64,000 nucleotides of DNA from Peptoniphilus_A sp001811425. GTDB taxonomy: Bacteria > Bacillota > Clostridia > Tissierellales > Peptoniphilaceae. The notes under the pieces were generated by a model. That model had not been told where the DNA came from. It made no database searches and saw only the letters and a program-made list of their open reading frames with translations. This document shows positions 16,454-24,858 of this stretch, piece by piece; position 1 is the first letter of the stretch; every line of letters starts with the position of its first letter. Location: assembly GCF_001811425.1 (NCBI RefSeq), contig NZ_KV804698.1:40634-104633 (forward strand), in the 5' to 3' direction. Made by a program: the position numbers and the translations under genes.

Positions 16454-17247
16454 AACTAGAAGTTTCCAAGGGATTTTTTAAATTTAAAAAGACAGACTAT
16501 ATTTTAAGGGACATAAATTTTTCTCTAGTTGATGGTGACGTCTTGGCAATTCTTGGACCCAATGGAGTGGGCAAGACCACTCTCATAAAGTGTTTGACGG
16601 GACTTCTTCCTTGGACTAGGGGCGAGACTTTTATTGATGGCAAAAATATTTCTGCCATGAAGGAAAGAGAAGTCTGGTCAAAAATTTCCTACATTCCACA
16701 AAAGAGGAATTTTTCCTTTTCCTACACTGGACTTGAAATGGTCCTCTTTGGGTCAACTTCATCCTTAAATATTTTTGAAAGACCTAGCCAAAAAGAAATT
16801 GAGAGGGCGAGTGAAGTCATGAAGATGATAGAGATCGATCACCTTGCAGGCAAGGTCGCCAATGAAATGAGTGGTGGAGAACTGCAAATGCTTTTAATAG
16901 CCAGAAGCCTTGTCAAGGATCCAAAAATAATTATTTTAGATGAGCCAGAAAGTGGCCTAGACTACAAAAATCAAATTATTATTTTAGATTTAATAAAAAA
17001 ACTTTCCGCAAGTGGCGTGATTATTGTCATGAACACCCACTATCCAGACCACGCACTAAAAATTTCTAACAAATGTCTTCTATTAAATTACGACAAAACT
17101 TATAAGTTTGGAGAGACGAGAGAAGTTTTAAATGGAGAGAACTTGAAAAAATCTTTTTCTGTTGAGGTGAAGATAGAAAAAATTTCTGTGGCTGGCAAGG
17201 ACTATGAGAGCATAATACCCCTTGGCATAGCAGAAGAAAGAAAATAA
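16450..17247 (+). CDS. ABC importer ATP-binding protein, iron/B12 type
   Basis: 265 residues. Walker A GPNGVGKTT, signature MSGGELQ, Walker B IIILDEPESGLD and the switch histidine in MNTHYPDH are all present. It powers import with the FecCD-type permease encoded upstream. The C-terminal 30 residues go beyond the core domain. The stop codon is followed within seven bases by the large palindromic repeat at 17254, which may also end transcription. Confidence 0.93.
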   Translation: MKLEVSKGFFKFKKTDYILRDINFSLVDGDVLAILGPNGVGKTTLIKCLTGLLPWTRGETFIDGKNISAMKEREVWSKISYIPQKRNFSFSYTGLEMVLFGSTSSLNIFERPSQKEIERASEVMKMIEIDHLAGKVANEMSGGELQMLLIARSLVKDPKIIILDEPESGLDYKNQIIILDLIKKLSASGVIIVMNTHYPDHALKISNKCLLLNYDKTYKFGETREVLNGENLKKSFSVEVKIEKISVAGKDYESIIPLGIAEERK

Positions 17248-17253
17248 GGCTGC

Positions 17254-17422
17254 AAAAATCTCTTGCTCGAATATCTCATTACAAAAATTGGTATTTTCTA
17301 AATCTCGAACTTCTAAAATCGCAAACTCGCTTCGCTCGGACAGTGCGATTTTAAACGAAGTTCTTCGATTTGAAAATCACACAATTTTTTTCATAGGATA
17401 TTCTTAGCAAGGAGATTTTTTT
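17254..17422. repeat. Quasi-palindromic intergenic repeat, copy 2
   Basis: Same element as 471-640, about 80% identical by eye, with aaaaatctc at the left and gagattttt at the right pairing perfectly, and the same inner stem gcgattttag-type arms. It begins seven bases after the ABC ATPase stop and ends in a T-run, so it is well placed to serve as a terminator. Confidence 0.8.
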
Positions 17423-17602
17423 ATTTTCCTTAAAAAAGTTTTCTATTTTGCCCTATATAATAGAAAAAAATAAAAATCTTTGTAAAAATTTTTGTTAAAA
17501 GAAAAATTTTTGGCAAAACAATTTATATTTTTGAAGAAAAAATTTTTTATAGGGACAAAATAATTTTTTTGTAAAAAATTTTAAAAAAATGTGTAAATTT
17601 CC
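17423..17602. other. A/T-tract region upstream of the ribosomal promoter
   Basis: Very AT-rich, with repeated A- and T-tracts and no gene. Its position immediately upstream of the rpsJ promoter fits an UP-element type activating sequence. Confidence 0.45.
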
Positions 17603-17631
17603 TTTACAAGTGGCTTTATTTGTTATATAAT
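17603..17631 (+). promoter_or_regulatory. Promoter of the ribosomal protein supercluster
   Basis: TTTACA, 17-base spacer, TATAAT. It is the only strong promoter-like sequence in front of rpsJ and lies about 210 bases before its start codon, leaving a long leader. Confidence 0.8.
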
Positions 17632-17639
17632 ACCAGAGC

Positions 17640-17840
17640 GTTTAAAAAAGAAAGTTGCGATGAAGTCATAAGTTGCTTGAGATTTTGTTGAAAAAAAGGA
17701 GTTTCGAGGTAATTATGACAGAGAAGTCCAAGCTGGACTTGGGCGCGGGTTATTTTTTTCAGACGGGCCACTTGATACACAAGGGTGCGTTTATCGATAA
17801 CCCCATTCGCAAGTAAGGCTTTAGCGAATAGGAGGTAAAT
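17640..17840 (+). promoter_or_regulatory. Structured leader of the S10 operon
   Basis: About 200 bases without a gene. Three helices are visible: a hairpin aagtcca/tggactt with a three-base loop (17724-17740), a long-range stem gggttat/ataaccc (17747-17753 with 17797-17803) enclosing a smaller structure, and attcgc/gcgaat (17805-17810 with 17824-17829) just before the GGAGG of rpsJ. Ribosomal leaders in other bacteria bind a product protein (L4 in E. coli) to stop synthesis; that role here is inference. Confidence 0.5.
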
Positions 17841-18158
17841 ATGTCTAACAAAGGCAAACAAAAAATCAGAATTAAACTTAAAGCTTATGATCACGAATTA
17901 CTTGATAATTCAGCACTAAGAATTGTTGATGCTGCTAAAAAGAGCGGTGCAGAAGTTTCTGGACCAATTCCTCTTCCAACAGAAAAGGAAATCATCACAA
18001 TTATAAGAGCTGTACACAAGTATAAGGATTCAAGAGAACAATTTGAGCAAAGAACTCACAAGCGTCTAATTGATATACTTAATCCTACACAAAAGACTGT
18101 AGATTCACTTATGAAGTTAAATCTACCAGCTGGTGTAGATATAGAAATTAAACTTTAA
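17841..18158 (+). CDS. rpsJ: Ribosomal protein S10
   Basis: 105 residues, usual length. A 30S head protein that also serves as transcription antitermination factor NusE. KIRIKLKAYDHELLDNSALRIVD at the start and KYKDSREQFEQRTHKRLIDI later are family hallmarks. It opens the S10-spc-alpha supercluster behind a strong promoter and a structured leader. AGGAGGT lies directly upstream. Confidence 0.98.
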   Translation: MSNKGKQKIRIKLKAYDHELLDNSALRIVDAAKKSGAEVSGPIPLPTEKEIITIIRAVHKYKDSREQFEQRTHKRLIDILNPTQKTVDSLMKLNLPAGVDIEIKL

Positions 18159-18216
18159 AACTTTGCTTTATATGACTTCTAAATAGAAGTCCGCTGTAAA
18201 TATTAGGAGGTGCAAC

Positions 18217-18849
18217 ATGAAATATTTAGTAGGTAAAAAAATTGGCATGACCCAAATTTTTGATGAAGAGGGTATTGTCACTCCTGTCTCAGTTATTGAA
18301 GTAGAACCAAATGTTGTTGTGCAAAAGAAAACTATTGAAAGCGATGGTTACAATGCTATCCAAGTTGCAACACATGAAGTTAAGGAAAAGAAACTTAACA
18401 AACCTGAGAAGGGACATTTCGACAAGGCAGGCGTAGGATATAGAAAACATCTTTCTGAATTTAGAACTGATGATGTTGAGTCTTACAATCTTGGCGATGA
18501 AATAAAGGTAGATTTATTTGAAGTTGGAGAACATGTTGATGTTATCGGTACTTCAAAGGGTAAAGGAACTGCTGGTATTATTAAACGCCACAACTTCGGT
18601 CGTGGTAGAGAAACTCACGGTTCTAAGTTCCACAGAATGCCAGGTGGTATGGGTGCTGCTTCTTATCCAGGAAAAGTATTCAAGAACCACAGAATGGCTG
18701 GAAAAATGGGTAACGAAAGAGTTACTGTTCAAAACCTTGAAATTGTTAGAATAGATACAGATAAAAATTTAATTTTAGTTAAGGGTGCTATTCCAGGACC
18801 TAAGAAGGGAACTGTTAGAATTAAAAGCACTACTAAAATGACTAAATAA
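18217..18849 (+). CDS. rplC: Ribosomal protein L3
   Basis: 210 residues. One of the first proteins bound to 23S rRNA, near the peptidyl-transferase centre. It shows the typical start MKYLVGKKIGMTQIF and the long glycine-rich loop HGSKFHRMPGGMGAAS that enters the ribosome core. The AGGAGG site is 58 bases after the rpsJ stop, the widest gap in this part of the operon. Confidence 0.98.
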   Translation: MKYLVGKKIGMTQIFDEEGIVTPVSVIEVEPNVVVQKKTIESDGYNAIQVATHEVKEKKLNKPEKGHFDKAGVGYRKHLSEFRTDDVESYNLGDEIKVDLFEVGEHVDVIGTSKGKGTAGIIKRHNFGRGRETHGSKFHRMPGGMGAASYPGKVFKNHRMAGKMGNERVTVQNLEIVRIDTDKNLILVKGAIPGPKKGTVRIKSTTKMTK

Positions 18850-18866
18850 GATAGGGAGGTAAAGAA

Positions 18867-19490
18867 ATGCCTAAAATTCAAATGATTGACATTAAGGGAA
18901 ATCCTGTTGAAGAAGTCGAACTAAGTGAAGGGCTATTTGATGCTCCTGTAAGCACTCATGCTGTTTATTTAGTTGTTAAAAATATTTTGGCTAATAAAAG
19001 ACAAGGTACTCACTCTGCTAAGACTCGTGCTGAAGTGCGTGGAGGCGGAAGAAAACCTTGGAGACAAAAAGGAACTGGTCGTGCAAGACAAGGTTCCATT
19101 AGATCACCTCAATGGAGAGGCGGCGGAGTTGTTTTCGCTAAGAAACCAAGAGATTACTCTTACACAACTCCTAAGAAAACTAGAAGAGCTGCTCTTAGAT
19201 CAGTTCTTACTACAAAATTACAAGATGGTGAAATAATCCTTGTTGACAAATTAACTATGGAAGAACCAAAAACAAAGATTTTCGCCAACATCTTAAAAGA
19301 TATTAAGGCAGAAGGAAAGGCTCTTGTAGTTGTTAATGACGACGAAAAAGATGTTCAAAGAGCTGCAAGAAATATCGCTGGTGTAAAGACATCAAGAGCT
19401 ACTGATATTAATGTTTATGAGTTATTAAAATACGATAACTTAATTATCACTAAGGCTGCACTTGATGTTGTTGAGGAGGTTTTTAACTGA
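18867..19490 (+). CDS. rplD: Ribosomal protein L4
   Basis: 207 residues. A globular domain holds a loop (about residues 45-95, rich in RGGGRKPWRQKGTGRARQG) that lines the peptide exit tunnel and is where macrolide-resistance changes arise in this family. In E. coli L4 represses the S10 operon through its leader. Its stop codon overlaps the rplW start by one base. Confidence 0.98.
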   Translation: MPKIQMIDIKGNPVEEVELSEGLFDAPVSTHAVYLVVKNILANKRQGTHSAKTRAEVRGGGRKPWRQKGTGRARQGSIRSPQWRGGGVVFAKKPRDYSYTTPKKTRRAALRSVLTTKLQDGEIILVDKLTMEEPKTKIFANILKDIKAEGKALVVVNDDEKDVQRAARNIAGVKTSRATDINVYELLKYDNLIITKAALDVVEEVFN

Positions 19491-19777
19491 TGAATAAATT
19501 TGACATTATTAAAAGACCTTTAGTTACTGAACAAAGTATGGACATGATGGCAGATAATAAGTACACTTTTGAAGTGCCAAAGGATGCCACTAAGCCTGAA
19601 ATCAGAGCAGCTGTTGAAGAAATCTTCGGCGTTAAGGTTGAAAAAGTATATACAATGAATATGCGTGGAAAATTAAAGAGACAAGGAGTTCATCAAGGAA
19701 GACGTCCTTCATGGAAAAAGGCTATAGTTAAACTTACTGATGACTCAGAACCAATAGAATTTTTTGATTCTATTTGA
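19490..19777 (+). CDS. rplW: Ribosomal protein L23
   Basis: 95 residues. Sits at the tunnel exit and docks trigger factor and SRP. DIIKRPLVTEQSMDMM and the loop GKLKRQGVHQGRRPSWKKAIV are typical. The start overlaps the rplD stop by one base and its GAGGAGG site is inside rplD. Confidence 0.97.
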   Translation: MNKFDIIKRPLVTEQSMDMMADNKYTFEVPKDATKPEIRAAVEEIFGVKVEKVYTMNMRGKLKRQGVHQGRRPSWKKAIVKLTDDSEPIEFFDSI

Positions 19778-19795
19778 TAAGTAGGAGGTATTAAA

Positions 19796-20626
19796 ATGGC
19801 GATTAGAGGATTTAAACCTACAACTCCTGCCCGTAGAAAGATGACTGTTGCTACATTCGAAGAGATTACAAAGACTACACCTGAAAAATCTCTTTTAGTT
19901 AGCTTCAATAGAACTGCCGGTAGAAATTCACAAGGTAGAATTACTAGTAGACATAGAGGCGGCGGAGTTAAGAGAAAATATAGAATTATAGATTTAAAAA
20001 GAGATAAAGACAATATTCCTGCAAAAGTACAAGCTATTGAATATGATCCATATAGAACTGCTTACATTGCACTTTTATCTTATGCTGATGGTGAAAAGAG
20101 ATACATCATTCAACCTAACGGACTTAAGGTTGGAGATATTGTAGAATCAGGTACAGATGCAGATATCAAAGTTGGTAATGCACTAATGCTTGCTGATATC
20201 CCAGTTGGTACTACTGTTCACAACATCGAAATGACTCCTGGTAAGGGCGGTCAAATTGCAAGAAGTGCTGGATCATCAGCTCAACTTATGGCAAAAGAAG
20301 GAAAATATGCTCAACTTAGACTTCCTTCAGGTGAATTTAGATTAGTTAACCAAAGATGTAAGGCAACTATTGGACAAGTTGGAAATATTTCTCATGAACT
20401 TATCACTTTAGGTAAGGCAGGTAAGAGCAGATATCTTGGAAACAGACCTCATGTTAGAGGATCTGCAATGAACCCTGTTGATCACCCTCATGGTGGTGGA
20501 GAAGGTAGAACTCCAGTAGGTAGACCTTCACCTATGACTCCTTGGGGCAAGAAAGCTCTAGGACTTAAGACTAGAAAGAAATCTAAAAAATCTGATATGT
20601 ATATAGTAAGAAGAAGAACTAAGTAA
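19796..20626 (+). CDS. rplB: Ribosomal protein L2
   Basis: 276 residues, usual length. The largest core 50S protein, needed for subunit joining and peptidyl transfer. RGFKPTTPARRKMTV at the start and the near-invariant AMNPVDHPHGGGEGRTP with the key histidine near the C-terminus are present. AGGAGG precedes the start. Confidence 0.98.
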   Translation: MAIRGFKPTTPARRKMTVATFEEITKTTPEKSLLVSFNRTAGRNSQGRITSRHRGGGVKRKYRIIDLKRDKDNIPAKVQAIEYDPYRTAYIALLSYADGEKRYIIQPNGLKVGDIVESGTDADIKVGNALMLADIPVGTTVHNIEMTPGKGGQIARSAGSSAQLMAKEGKYAQLRLPSGEFRLVNQRCKATIGQVGNISHELITLGKAGKSRYLGNRPHVRGSAMNPVDHPHGGGEGRTPVGRPSPMTPWGKKALGLKTRKKSKKSDMYIVRRRTK

Positions 20627-20638
20627 TCGGAGGGTATA

Positions 20639-20923
20639 ATGAGTAGATCAATAAAAAAAGGACCATTTGCTGATGAACACCTTCTAAAGAAGGTTGACGA
20701 GCTTAATGAAAAAAATGAAAAGAAAGTAATTAAAACTTGGTCTCGTCGCTCAACTATTTTCCCTGAATTTGTTTCACACACAATTGCTGTTCATGACGGC
20801 AGAAAACATGTGCCAGTATATATTACTGAAGACATGGTAGGACATAAATTAGGTGAATTTGTTCCAACAAGAACATATAGAGGCCACGGCGGCAAGAGCG
20901 AAAAGAGCACAACAGTTAAATAA
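20639..20923 (+). CDS. rpsS: Ribosomal protein S19
   Basis: 94 residues, a 30S head protein next to S13. MSRSIKKGPFADEHLLKK and KLGEFVPTRTYRGHGGK are classic. It follows rplB by 12 bases with its own GGAGGG site. Confidence 0.98.
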   Translation: MSRSIKKGPFADEHLLKKVDELNEKNEKKVIKTWSRRSTIFPEFVSHTIAVHDGRKHVPVYITEDMVGHKLGEFVPTRTYRGHGGKSEKSTTVK

Positions 20924-20934
20924 GGAGGGTTAAA

Positions 20935-21270
20935 ATGCAAGCACAAGCAATTGCAAAATATGTAAGAATATCACCTCTTAAGGTGAATTATATTTGCGCT
21001 GAAATACGCGGCAAAAGCGTTGATGAGGCCCTCTCTATTTTAAAGTTTACTAATAAGAGGGGAGCTCATGAACTCTATAAGGTATTAAAATCAGCTGTAG
21101 CTAATGCTGAAAACAACCTTAATTTAGACAGAAGCGATCTTTATGTGAAGAAAGCATACGCTAATGATGGACCTACTATGAAGAGATTTCGTCCTAAGGC
21201 TAAGGGTATGGCTTATCCAATCCTTAAAAGATCAAGTCACATTGGCGTTGTAGTAGCAGAAAGAGAGTAA
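20935..21270 (+). CDS. rplV: Ribosomal protein L22
   Basis: 111 residues. Its extended hairpin lines the exit tunnel opposite L4; ISPLKVNYICAEIRGKSVDEAL and KRFRPKAKGMAYPILKRSSHI are diagnostic. It lies 11 bases after rpsS. Confidence 0.97.
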   Translation: MQAQAIAKYVRISPLKVNYICAEIRGKSVDEALSILKFTNKRGAHELYKVLKSAVANAENNLNLDRSDLYVKKAYANDGPTMKRFRPKAKGMAYPILKRSSHIGVVVAERE

Positions 21271-21281
21271 GGAGGTAGAGA

Positions 21282-22046
21282 ATGGGCCAAAAAGTAAACC
21301 CACATGGACTTCGTGTTGGAGTAATCAAAGATTGGGATTCAAAATGGTATGCAGACAAGAAAAATTTTGCCGATCTTTTAGTTGAAGACAACAATATTAG
21401 AAAATATGTTAAGAAAAAACTCTATACTGCAGGTATTTCTAAAATTGAAATCGAAAGAGCTGCTAACAGAGTTAAAGTTTCAATTCACACAGCTAAACCA
21501 GGTATGGTAATTGGCCGTGGTGGCGCTGGAGTTGAAGAACTTAGAGCTGAAATTGAAAAGCTAACAAATAAATCTGTTGTAATAAATGTTGAAGAAATTA
21601 AGAACCAAGATTTAGACGCACAAATCGTTGCTGAAGCTATTGCTGAATCTCTTGAAAGAAGAGTTGCATTTAGACGTGCAATGAAACAAGCTATCCAAAG
21701 AACTATGCGTCAAGGAGCTCTTGGTATTAAGACTTCTGTATCAGGCCGTGTTGGCGGTGCAGATATGGCAAGAACTGAAGGTTATTCTGAAGGAACTATT
21801 CCTCTTCAAACATTAAGAGCTGATATCGACTACGGTTTCGCTGAAGCTGATACTACTTATGGTAAGCTTGGCGTTAAAGTTTGGCTTTATAAGGGCGAAG
21901 TTCTTCCTGAACTAAGAGAAGATTCAAGAAGAAAACCTAGAGACAATAGAGACAATAGAGATAACAGAAACCGCAAGAGACGCGATAATAGAAACAATAA
22001 TTTTAATAGAAATAATAGAAGAGACAATAAAAATAAAGAGTCTTAA
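21282..22046 (+). CDS. rpsC: Ribosomal protein S3 with Asn/Arg/Asp-rich tail
   Basis: 254 residues, longer than the usual 205-230. The KH domain (VIGRGGAGVEELR near residue 78) and the C-terminal S3 domain (AMKQAIQRTMRQGALGIK, then EGTIPLQTLRADIDYG) are intact. After about residue 214 comes a tail made almost only of Arg, Asp, Asn and Lys, encoded by imperfect repeats of agagacaat; it is likely unstructured. Such extra tails occur on S3 in several Firmicutes. GGAGG precedes the start. Confidence 0.97.
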   Translation: MGQKVNPHGLRVGVIKDWDSKWYADKKNFADLLVEDNNIRKYVKKKLYTAGISKIEIERAANRVKVSIHTAKPGMVIGRGGAGVEELRAEIEKLTNKSVVINVEEIKNQDLDAQIVAEAIAESLERRVAFRRAMKQAIQRTMRQGALGIKTSVSGRVGGADMARTEGYSEGTIPLQTLRADIDYGFAEADTTYGKLGVKVWLYKGEVLPELREDSRRKPRDNRDNRDNRNRKRRDNRNNNFNRNNRRDNKNKES

Positions 22047-22063
22047 AGAAGGGAGGAATAGTC

Positions 22064-22495
22064 ATGTTGATGCCTAAGAGAGTAAAATATCGTAAAGTTC
22101 ACAGAGGCAGAATGAAGGGCAAGGCTATGCGTGGTAATGAGCTTGCATACGGCGAATATGGTATAAAAGCTTTAGAACCTTGTTGGATAACTTCAAATCA
22201 AATAGAAGCAGCACGTCGTGCTATGACAAGATATATTCGTAGAGGTGGAAATATCTGGATTAAGATTTTCCCAGACAAACCTGTTACTGAAAAACCTGCT
22301 GAAACTCGTATGGGTTCCGGTAAAGGTGCTCCAGAGTATTGGGTTGCAGTAGTTAAACCAGGAAGAATTTTATTTGAAATGGGCGGTGTTTCTGAAGATG
22401 TTGCAAGAGAAGCTATGAGACTTGCATCTATGAAACTCCCTGTGAGAACTAAATTCGTTATGAAAGATAAGGATGGTGACTCAAATGAAGGCTAA
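22064..22495 (+). CDS. rplP: Ribosomal protein L16
   Basis: 143 residues; helps position A-site tRNA. KRVKYRKVHRGRMKGKAMRG at the start and the RMGSGKGAPEYWVAVVKPGR loop are typical. MLMPKRV is taken as the start because GGGAGG lies eight bases before it; the second ATG at 22070 is also possible. The 3' end overlaps rpmC by eleven bases. Confidence 0.97.
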   Translation: MLMPKRVKYRKVHRGRMKGKAMRGNELAYGEYGIKALEPCWITSNQIEAARRAMTRYIRRGGNIWIKIFPDKPVTEKPAETRMGSGKGAPEYWVAVVKPGRILFEMGGVSEDVAREAMRLASMKLPVRTKFVMKDKDGDSNEG

Positions 22496-22691
22496 TGAAA
22501 TTCGCAAGATGTCAAGCGAAGATTTAAATAAGAAAGTTAATGAACTTAAAAATGAACTTTTTAATTTGAGATTCAGATTGGCCACTGGTCAACTTGACAA
22601 TCCATCAAGTATTAAAAGTGTTAAAAGAGATATAGCAAGAGTTAAAACGATCATTAGAGAACGTGAACTTGAAGTTGGAAAGGAGGCTTAA
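22485..22691 (+). CDS. rpmC: Ribosomal protein L29
   Basis: 68 residues, a two-helix tunnel-exit protein. MKANEIRKMSSEDLNKKVNE is the usual start; an in-frame ATG twelve bases upstream would add VTQ-type residues not found in the family. The gene begins inside the rplP end, so translation is coupled. Confidence 0.96.
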   Translation: MKANEIRKMSSEDLNKKVNELKNELFNLRFRLATGQLDNPSSIKSVKRDIARVKTIIRERELEVGKEA

Positions 22692-22695
22692 TCTC

Positions 22696-22950
22696 ATGGA
22701 AAGAAATTCAAGAAAAACTATAACAGGAATTGTAGTAAGCGATAAAATGGATAAGACTATTGTAGTTCAAACTGAAACTTTAAAAACTCATCCAATTTAC
22801 AAAAAGAGATTTAAGAAGACTACTAAATTCAAGGCTCATGATGAAAATAATGAATGTGGTATTGGTGATCGCGTAAAACTTATGGAAACTAGACCACTAA
22901 GTAAAGATAAAAGATGGAGACTTGTAGAAATTATTGAAAAGGCTCAATAA
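22696..22950 (+). CDS. rpsQ: Ribosomal protein S17
   Basis: 84 residues. Binds 16S rRNA early in assembly. MERNSRKTITGIVVSDKMDK is the family start, with the GGAGG site ending the rpmC gene just upstream; a longer frame from 22663 lacks a ribosome site. The HPIYKKRFKKTTKFKAHDE segment is conserved. Confidence 0.97.
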   Translation: MERNSRKTITGIVVSDKMDKTIVVQTETLKTHPIYKKRFKKTTKFKAHDENNECGIGDRVKLMETRPLSKDKRWRLVEIIEKAQ

Positions 22951-22973
22951 TTTTAACTTGAAAGGAGAATAAC

Positions 22974-23342
22974 ATGATTCAACAAGAAACAAGATTGCGT
23001 GTTGCTGACAATTCAGGTGCAAGAGAACTATCTGTAATTAAAGTCCTTGGTGGAACTAATAGAAAGACAGCTTCTATCGGAGATATTGTAGTGTGTTCTG
23101 TAAAGAATGCAACACCCGGTGGCGTTGTCAAAAAAGGTGCTGTTGTAAAAGCAGTTATTGTTAGAACAAACAAGGGCATCAGCAGAAAAGACGGATCTTA
23201 CATTAGCTTCGATGATAATGCTGCTGTTGTAATTAAAGATGATAGAAGCCCTGTTGGCACTCGTATTTTTGGACCTGTAACTAGAGAACTAAGAGCTGGA
23301 AACTTTATGAAGATTATTTCTCTAGCTCCGGAAGTACTATAA
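22974..23342 (+). CDS. rplN: Ribosomal protein L14
   Basis: 122 residues, exact family length. MIQQETRLRVADNSGAREL and RAGNFMKIISLAPEVL are textbook L14 ends. It forms an intersubunit bridge and is the first gene of what is the spc operon in E. coli; no internal promoter is obvious here. Confidence 0.98.
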   Translation: MIQQETRLRVADNSGARELSVIKVLGGTNRKTASIGDIVVCSVKNATPGGVVKKGAVVKAVIVRTNKGISRKDGSYISFDDNAAVVIKDDRSPVGTRIFGPVTRELRAGNFMKIISLAPEVL

Positions 23343-23356
23343 TTTGGAGGTGTAAT

Positions 23357-23665
23357 ATGAAAATTAAAAAAGATGACATCGTAAAAGTTATAGCCGGAAA
23401 AGATAAAGGCAAAACTGGTAAAGTCCTAAGAACAATTCCTAAAAAAGATTTAGTAGTTGTTGAAAAGGTAAATATTGTTACTAAACACATTAAACCTAGA
23501 GGACCTCAAAACCCAGGTGGAATAGAAAAAATGGAAGCTCCAATTCATGTATCTAATGTTATGTACTTTGACAGTGCATCAGGAAAGGCTACAAGAATTG
23601 GCTATAAATTTGAAGACGGAAAAAAAGTTAGATATGCAAAGTCTAGCGGAAAGAACATTAAATAG
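23357..23665 (+). CDS. rplX: Ribosomal protein L24
   Basis: 102 residues with an N-terminal KOW motif (DDIVKVIAGKDKGKTGKVL), an assembly initiator for the 50S subunit. KPRGPQNPGGIEKMEAPIHVSNVM is typical. TTGGAGGTG precedes the start. Confidence 0.97.
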   Translation: MKIKKDDIVKVIAGKDKGKTGKVLRTIPKKDLVVVEKVNIVTKHIKPRGPQNPGGIEKMEAPIHVSNVMYFDSASGKATRIGYKFEDGKKVRYAKSSGKNIK

Positions 23666-23676
23666 GGGGTAGAATA

Positions 23677-24222
23677 ATGACTTCAAGATTACAAGAAAAA
23701 TATAAGACAGAAGTTGTGGGCCACCTAATGGAACATTTCAACTATAGAAATGTTATGGAAGTACCGAAACTTGAAAAAATCACTATTAACATTGGGCTTG
23801 GTGAAGCTAAGGATAACCACAAGGCTCTTGAATCAGCAGTAGAAGAACTTACTACTATAGCTGGTCAAAAGGCTGTTGTTACTAAAGCAAGAAAATCAAT
23901 TGCCAACTTCAAACTTCGTGCAGGACAAAATGTTGGTGTTAAGGTTACTCTAAGAGGACAAAGAATGTATGAATTCTTAGATAAATTAATGAATGTTGCA
24001 CTTCCAAGAGTTAGAGACTTTAGAGGTGTTAAGCCTACTGCTTTTGATGGTAGAGGAAACTATGCCCTTGGTCTTAAAGAACAACTTATCTTCCCTGAAA
24101 TTGAATATGATAAGGTTGACGCTATTAGAGGAATGGACATTGTTATTGTAACTACTGCTAATACTGATGAAGAAGCTAAAGAATTCCTAGACAAAATGGG
24201 AATGCCTTTTGCTAAGGCTTAA
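23677..24222 (+). CDS. rplE: Ribosomal protein L5
   Basis: 181 residues. Binds 5S rRNA and contacts P-site tRNA. KLEKITINIGLGEA, ITGQKAVVTKARKSIANFKLR-like sequence and the C-terminal EFLDKMGMPF are family features. GGGGG precedes the start by few bases. Confidence 0.98.
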   Translation: MTSRLQEKYKTEVVGHLMEHFNYRNVMEVPKLEKITINIGLGEAKDNHKALESAVEELTTIAGQKAVVTKARKSIANFKLRAGQNVGVKVTLRGQRMYEFLDKLMNVALPRVRDFRGVKPTAFDGRGNYALGLKEQLIFPEIEYDKVDAIRGMDIVIVTTANTDEEAKEFLDKMGMPFAKA

Positions 24223-24233
24223 GGAGGTACATT

Positions 24234-24419
24234 GTGGCAAAAAAATCAATGATTGCAAAACAAAAGAGGAAACAAAAGTATTCTTCTCGTGAATATACTA
24301 GATGTAAAATCTGTGGAAGACCACATGCTGTTTTACAAAAATATGGAATATGTAGAATATGCTTTAGAGAACTTGCGTACAAGGGACAAATTCCTGGCGT
24401 AAGAAAAGCTAGCTGGTAA
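24234..24419 (+). CDS. rpsN: Ribosomal protein S14, zinc-binding type
   Basis: 61 residues starting at GTG, eight bases after GGAGG. Two CxxC pairs (CKICGRPH and CRICF) bind zinc, so this is the short, zinc-containing (C+) form; the zinc-free alternative found in some bacteria for zinc starvation is not in the window. Confidence 0.97.
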   Translation: MAKKSMIAKQKRKQKYSSREYTRCKICGRPHAVLQKYGICRICFRELAYKGQIPGVRKASW

Positions 24420-24448
24420 AAGCCTTAGATGAAAGGAGGCAAACTGAT

Positions 24449-24844
24449 ATGATGACAGACCCAATTGCAGATATGCTATCAAGAATTAGAAATGCAAATA
24501 ATGCAAGACACAAATCTGTTGATATTCCTTGCTCTAAAATTAAAAGAGAAATAGCTCAAATTCTTCTTGATGAAGGCTATATTAAAGGATTCGATGTTGT
24601 TGAAGACGACAAACAAGGAATGATCAAGATTGATCTTAAGTATTCAGAGGACGGAGAAAAAGTTATCTCTGGCTTAAAGAGAATATCTAAACCGGGACTT
24701 AGAGTTTATGTTAAGTGCGAAGATGTTCCTAAAGTTCTTGGAGGACTAGGAATTGCAATTATCTCTACATCTAAGGGAATAATTACAGATAAAAAAGCAA
24801 GACAAGATAAAGTTGGCGGAGAGGTAATCTGCTACGTTTGGTAA
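24449..24844 (+). CDS. rpsH: Ribosomal protein S8
   Basis: 131 residues. Binds the central domain of 16S rRNA; in E. coli it represses the spc operon. MTDPIADMLSRIRNANNA and the C-terminal STSKGIITDKKARQDKVGGE are diagnostic. Either of two adjacent ATG codons (24449 or 24452) may be used after GGAGG. Confidence 0.97.
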   Translation: MMTDPIADMLSRIRNANNARHKSVDIPCSKIKREIAQILLDEGYIKGFDVVEDDKQGMIKIDLKYSEDGEKVISGLKRISKPGLRVYVKCEDVPKVLGGLGIAIISTSKGIITDKKARQDKVGGEVICYVW

Positions 24845-24858
24845 TTTGGAGGTGAAAA

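Noticed and set aside
17616..17894. 92-codon frame on the minus strand over the rpsJ leader
   Set aside because: It covers the ribosomal promoter and leader and part of rpsJ, without a ribosome site.
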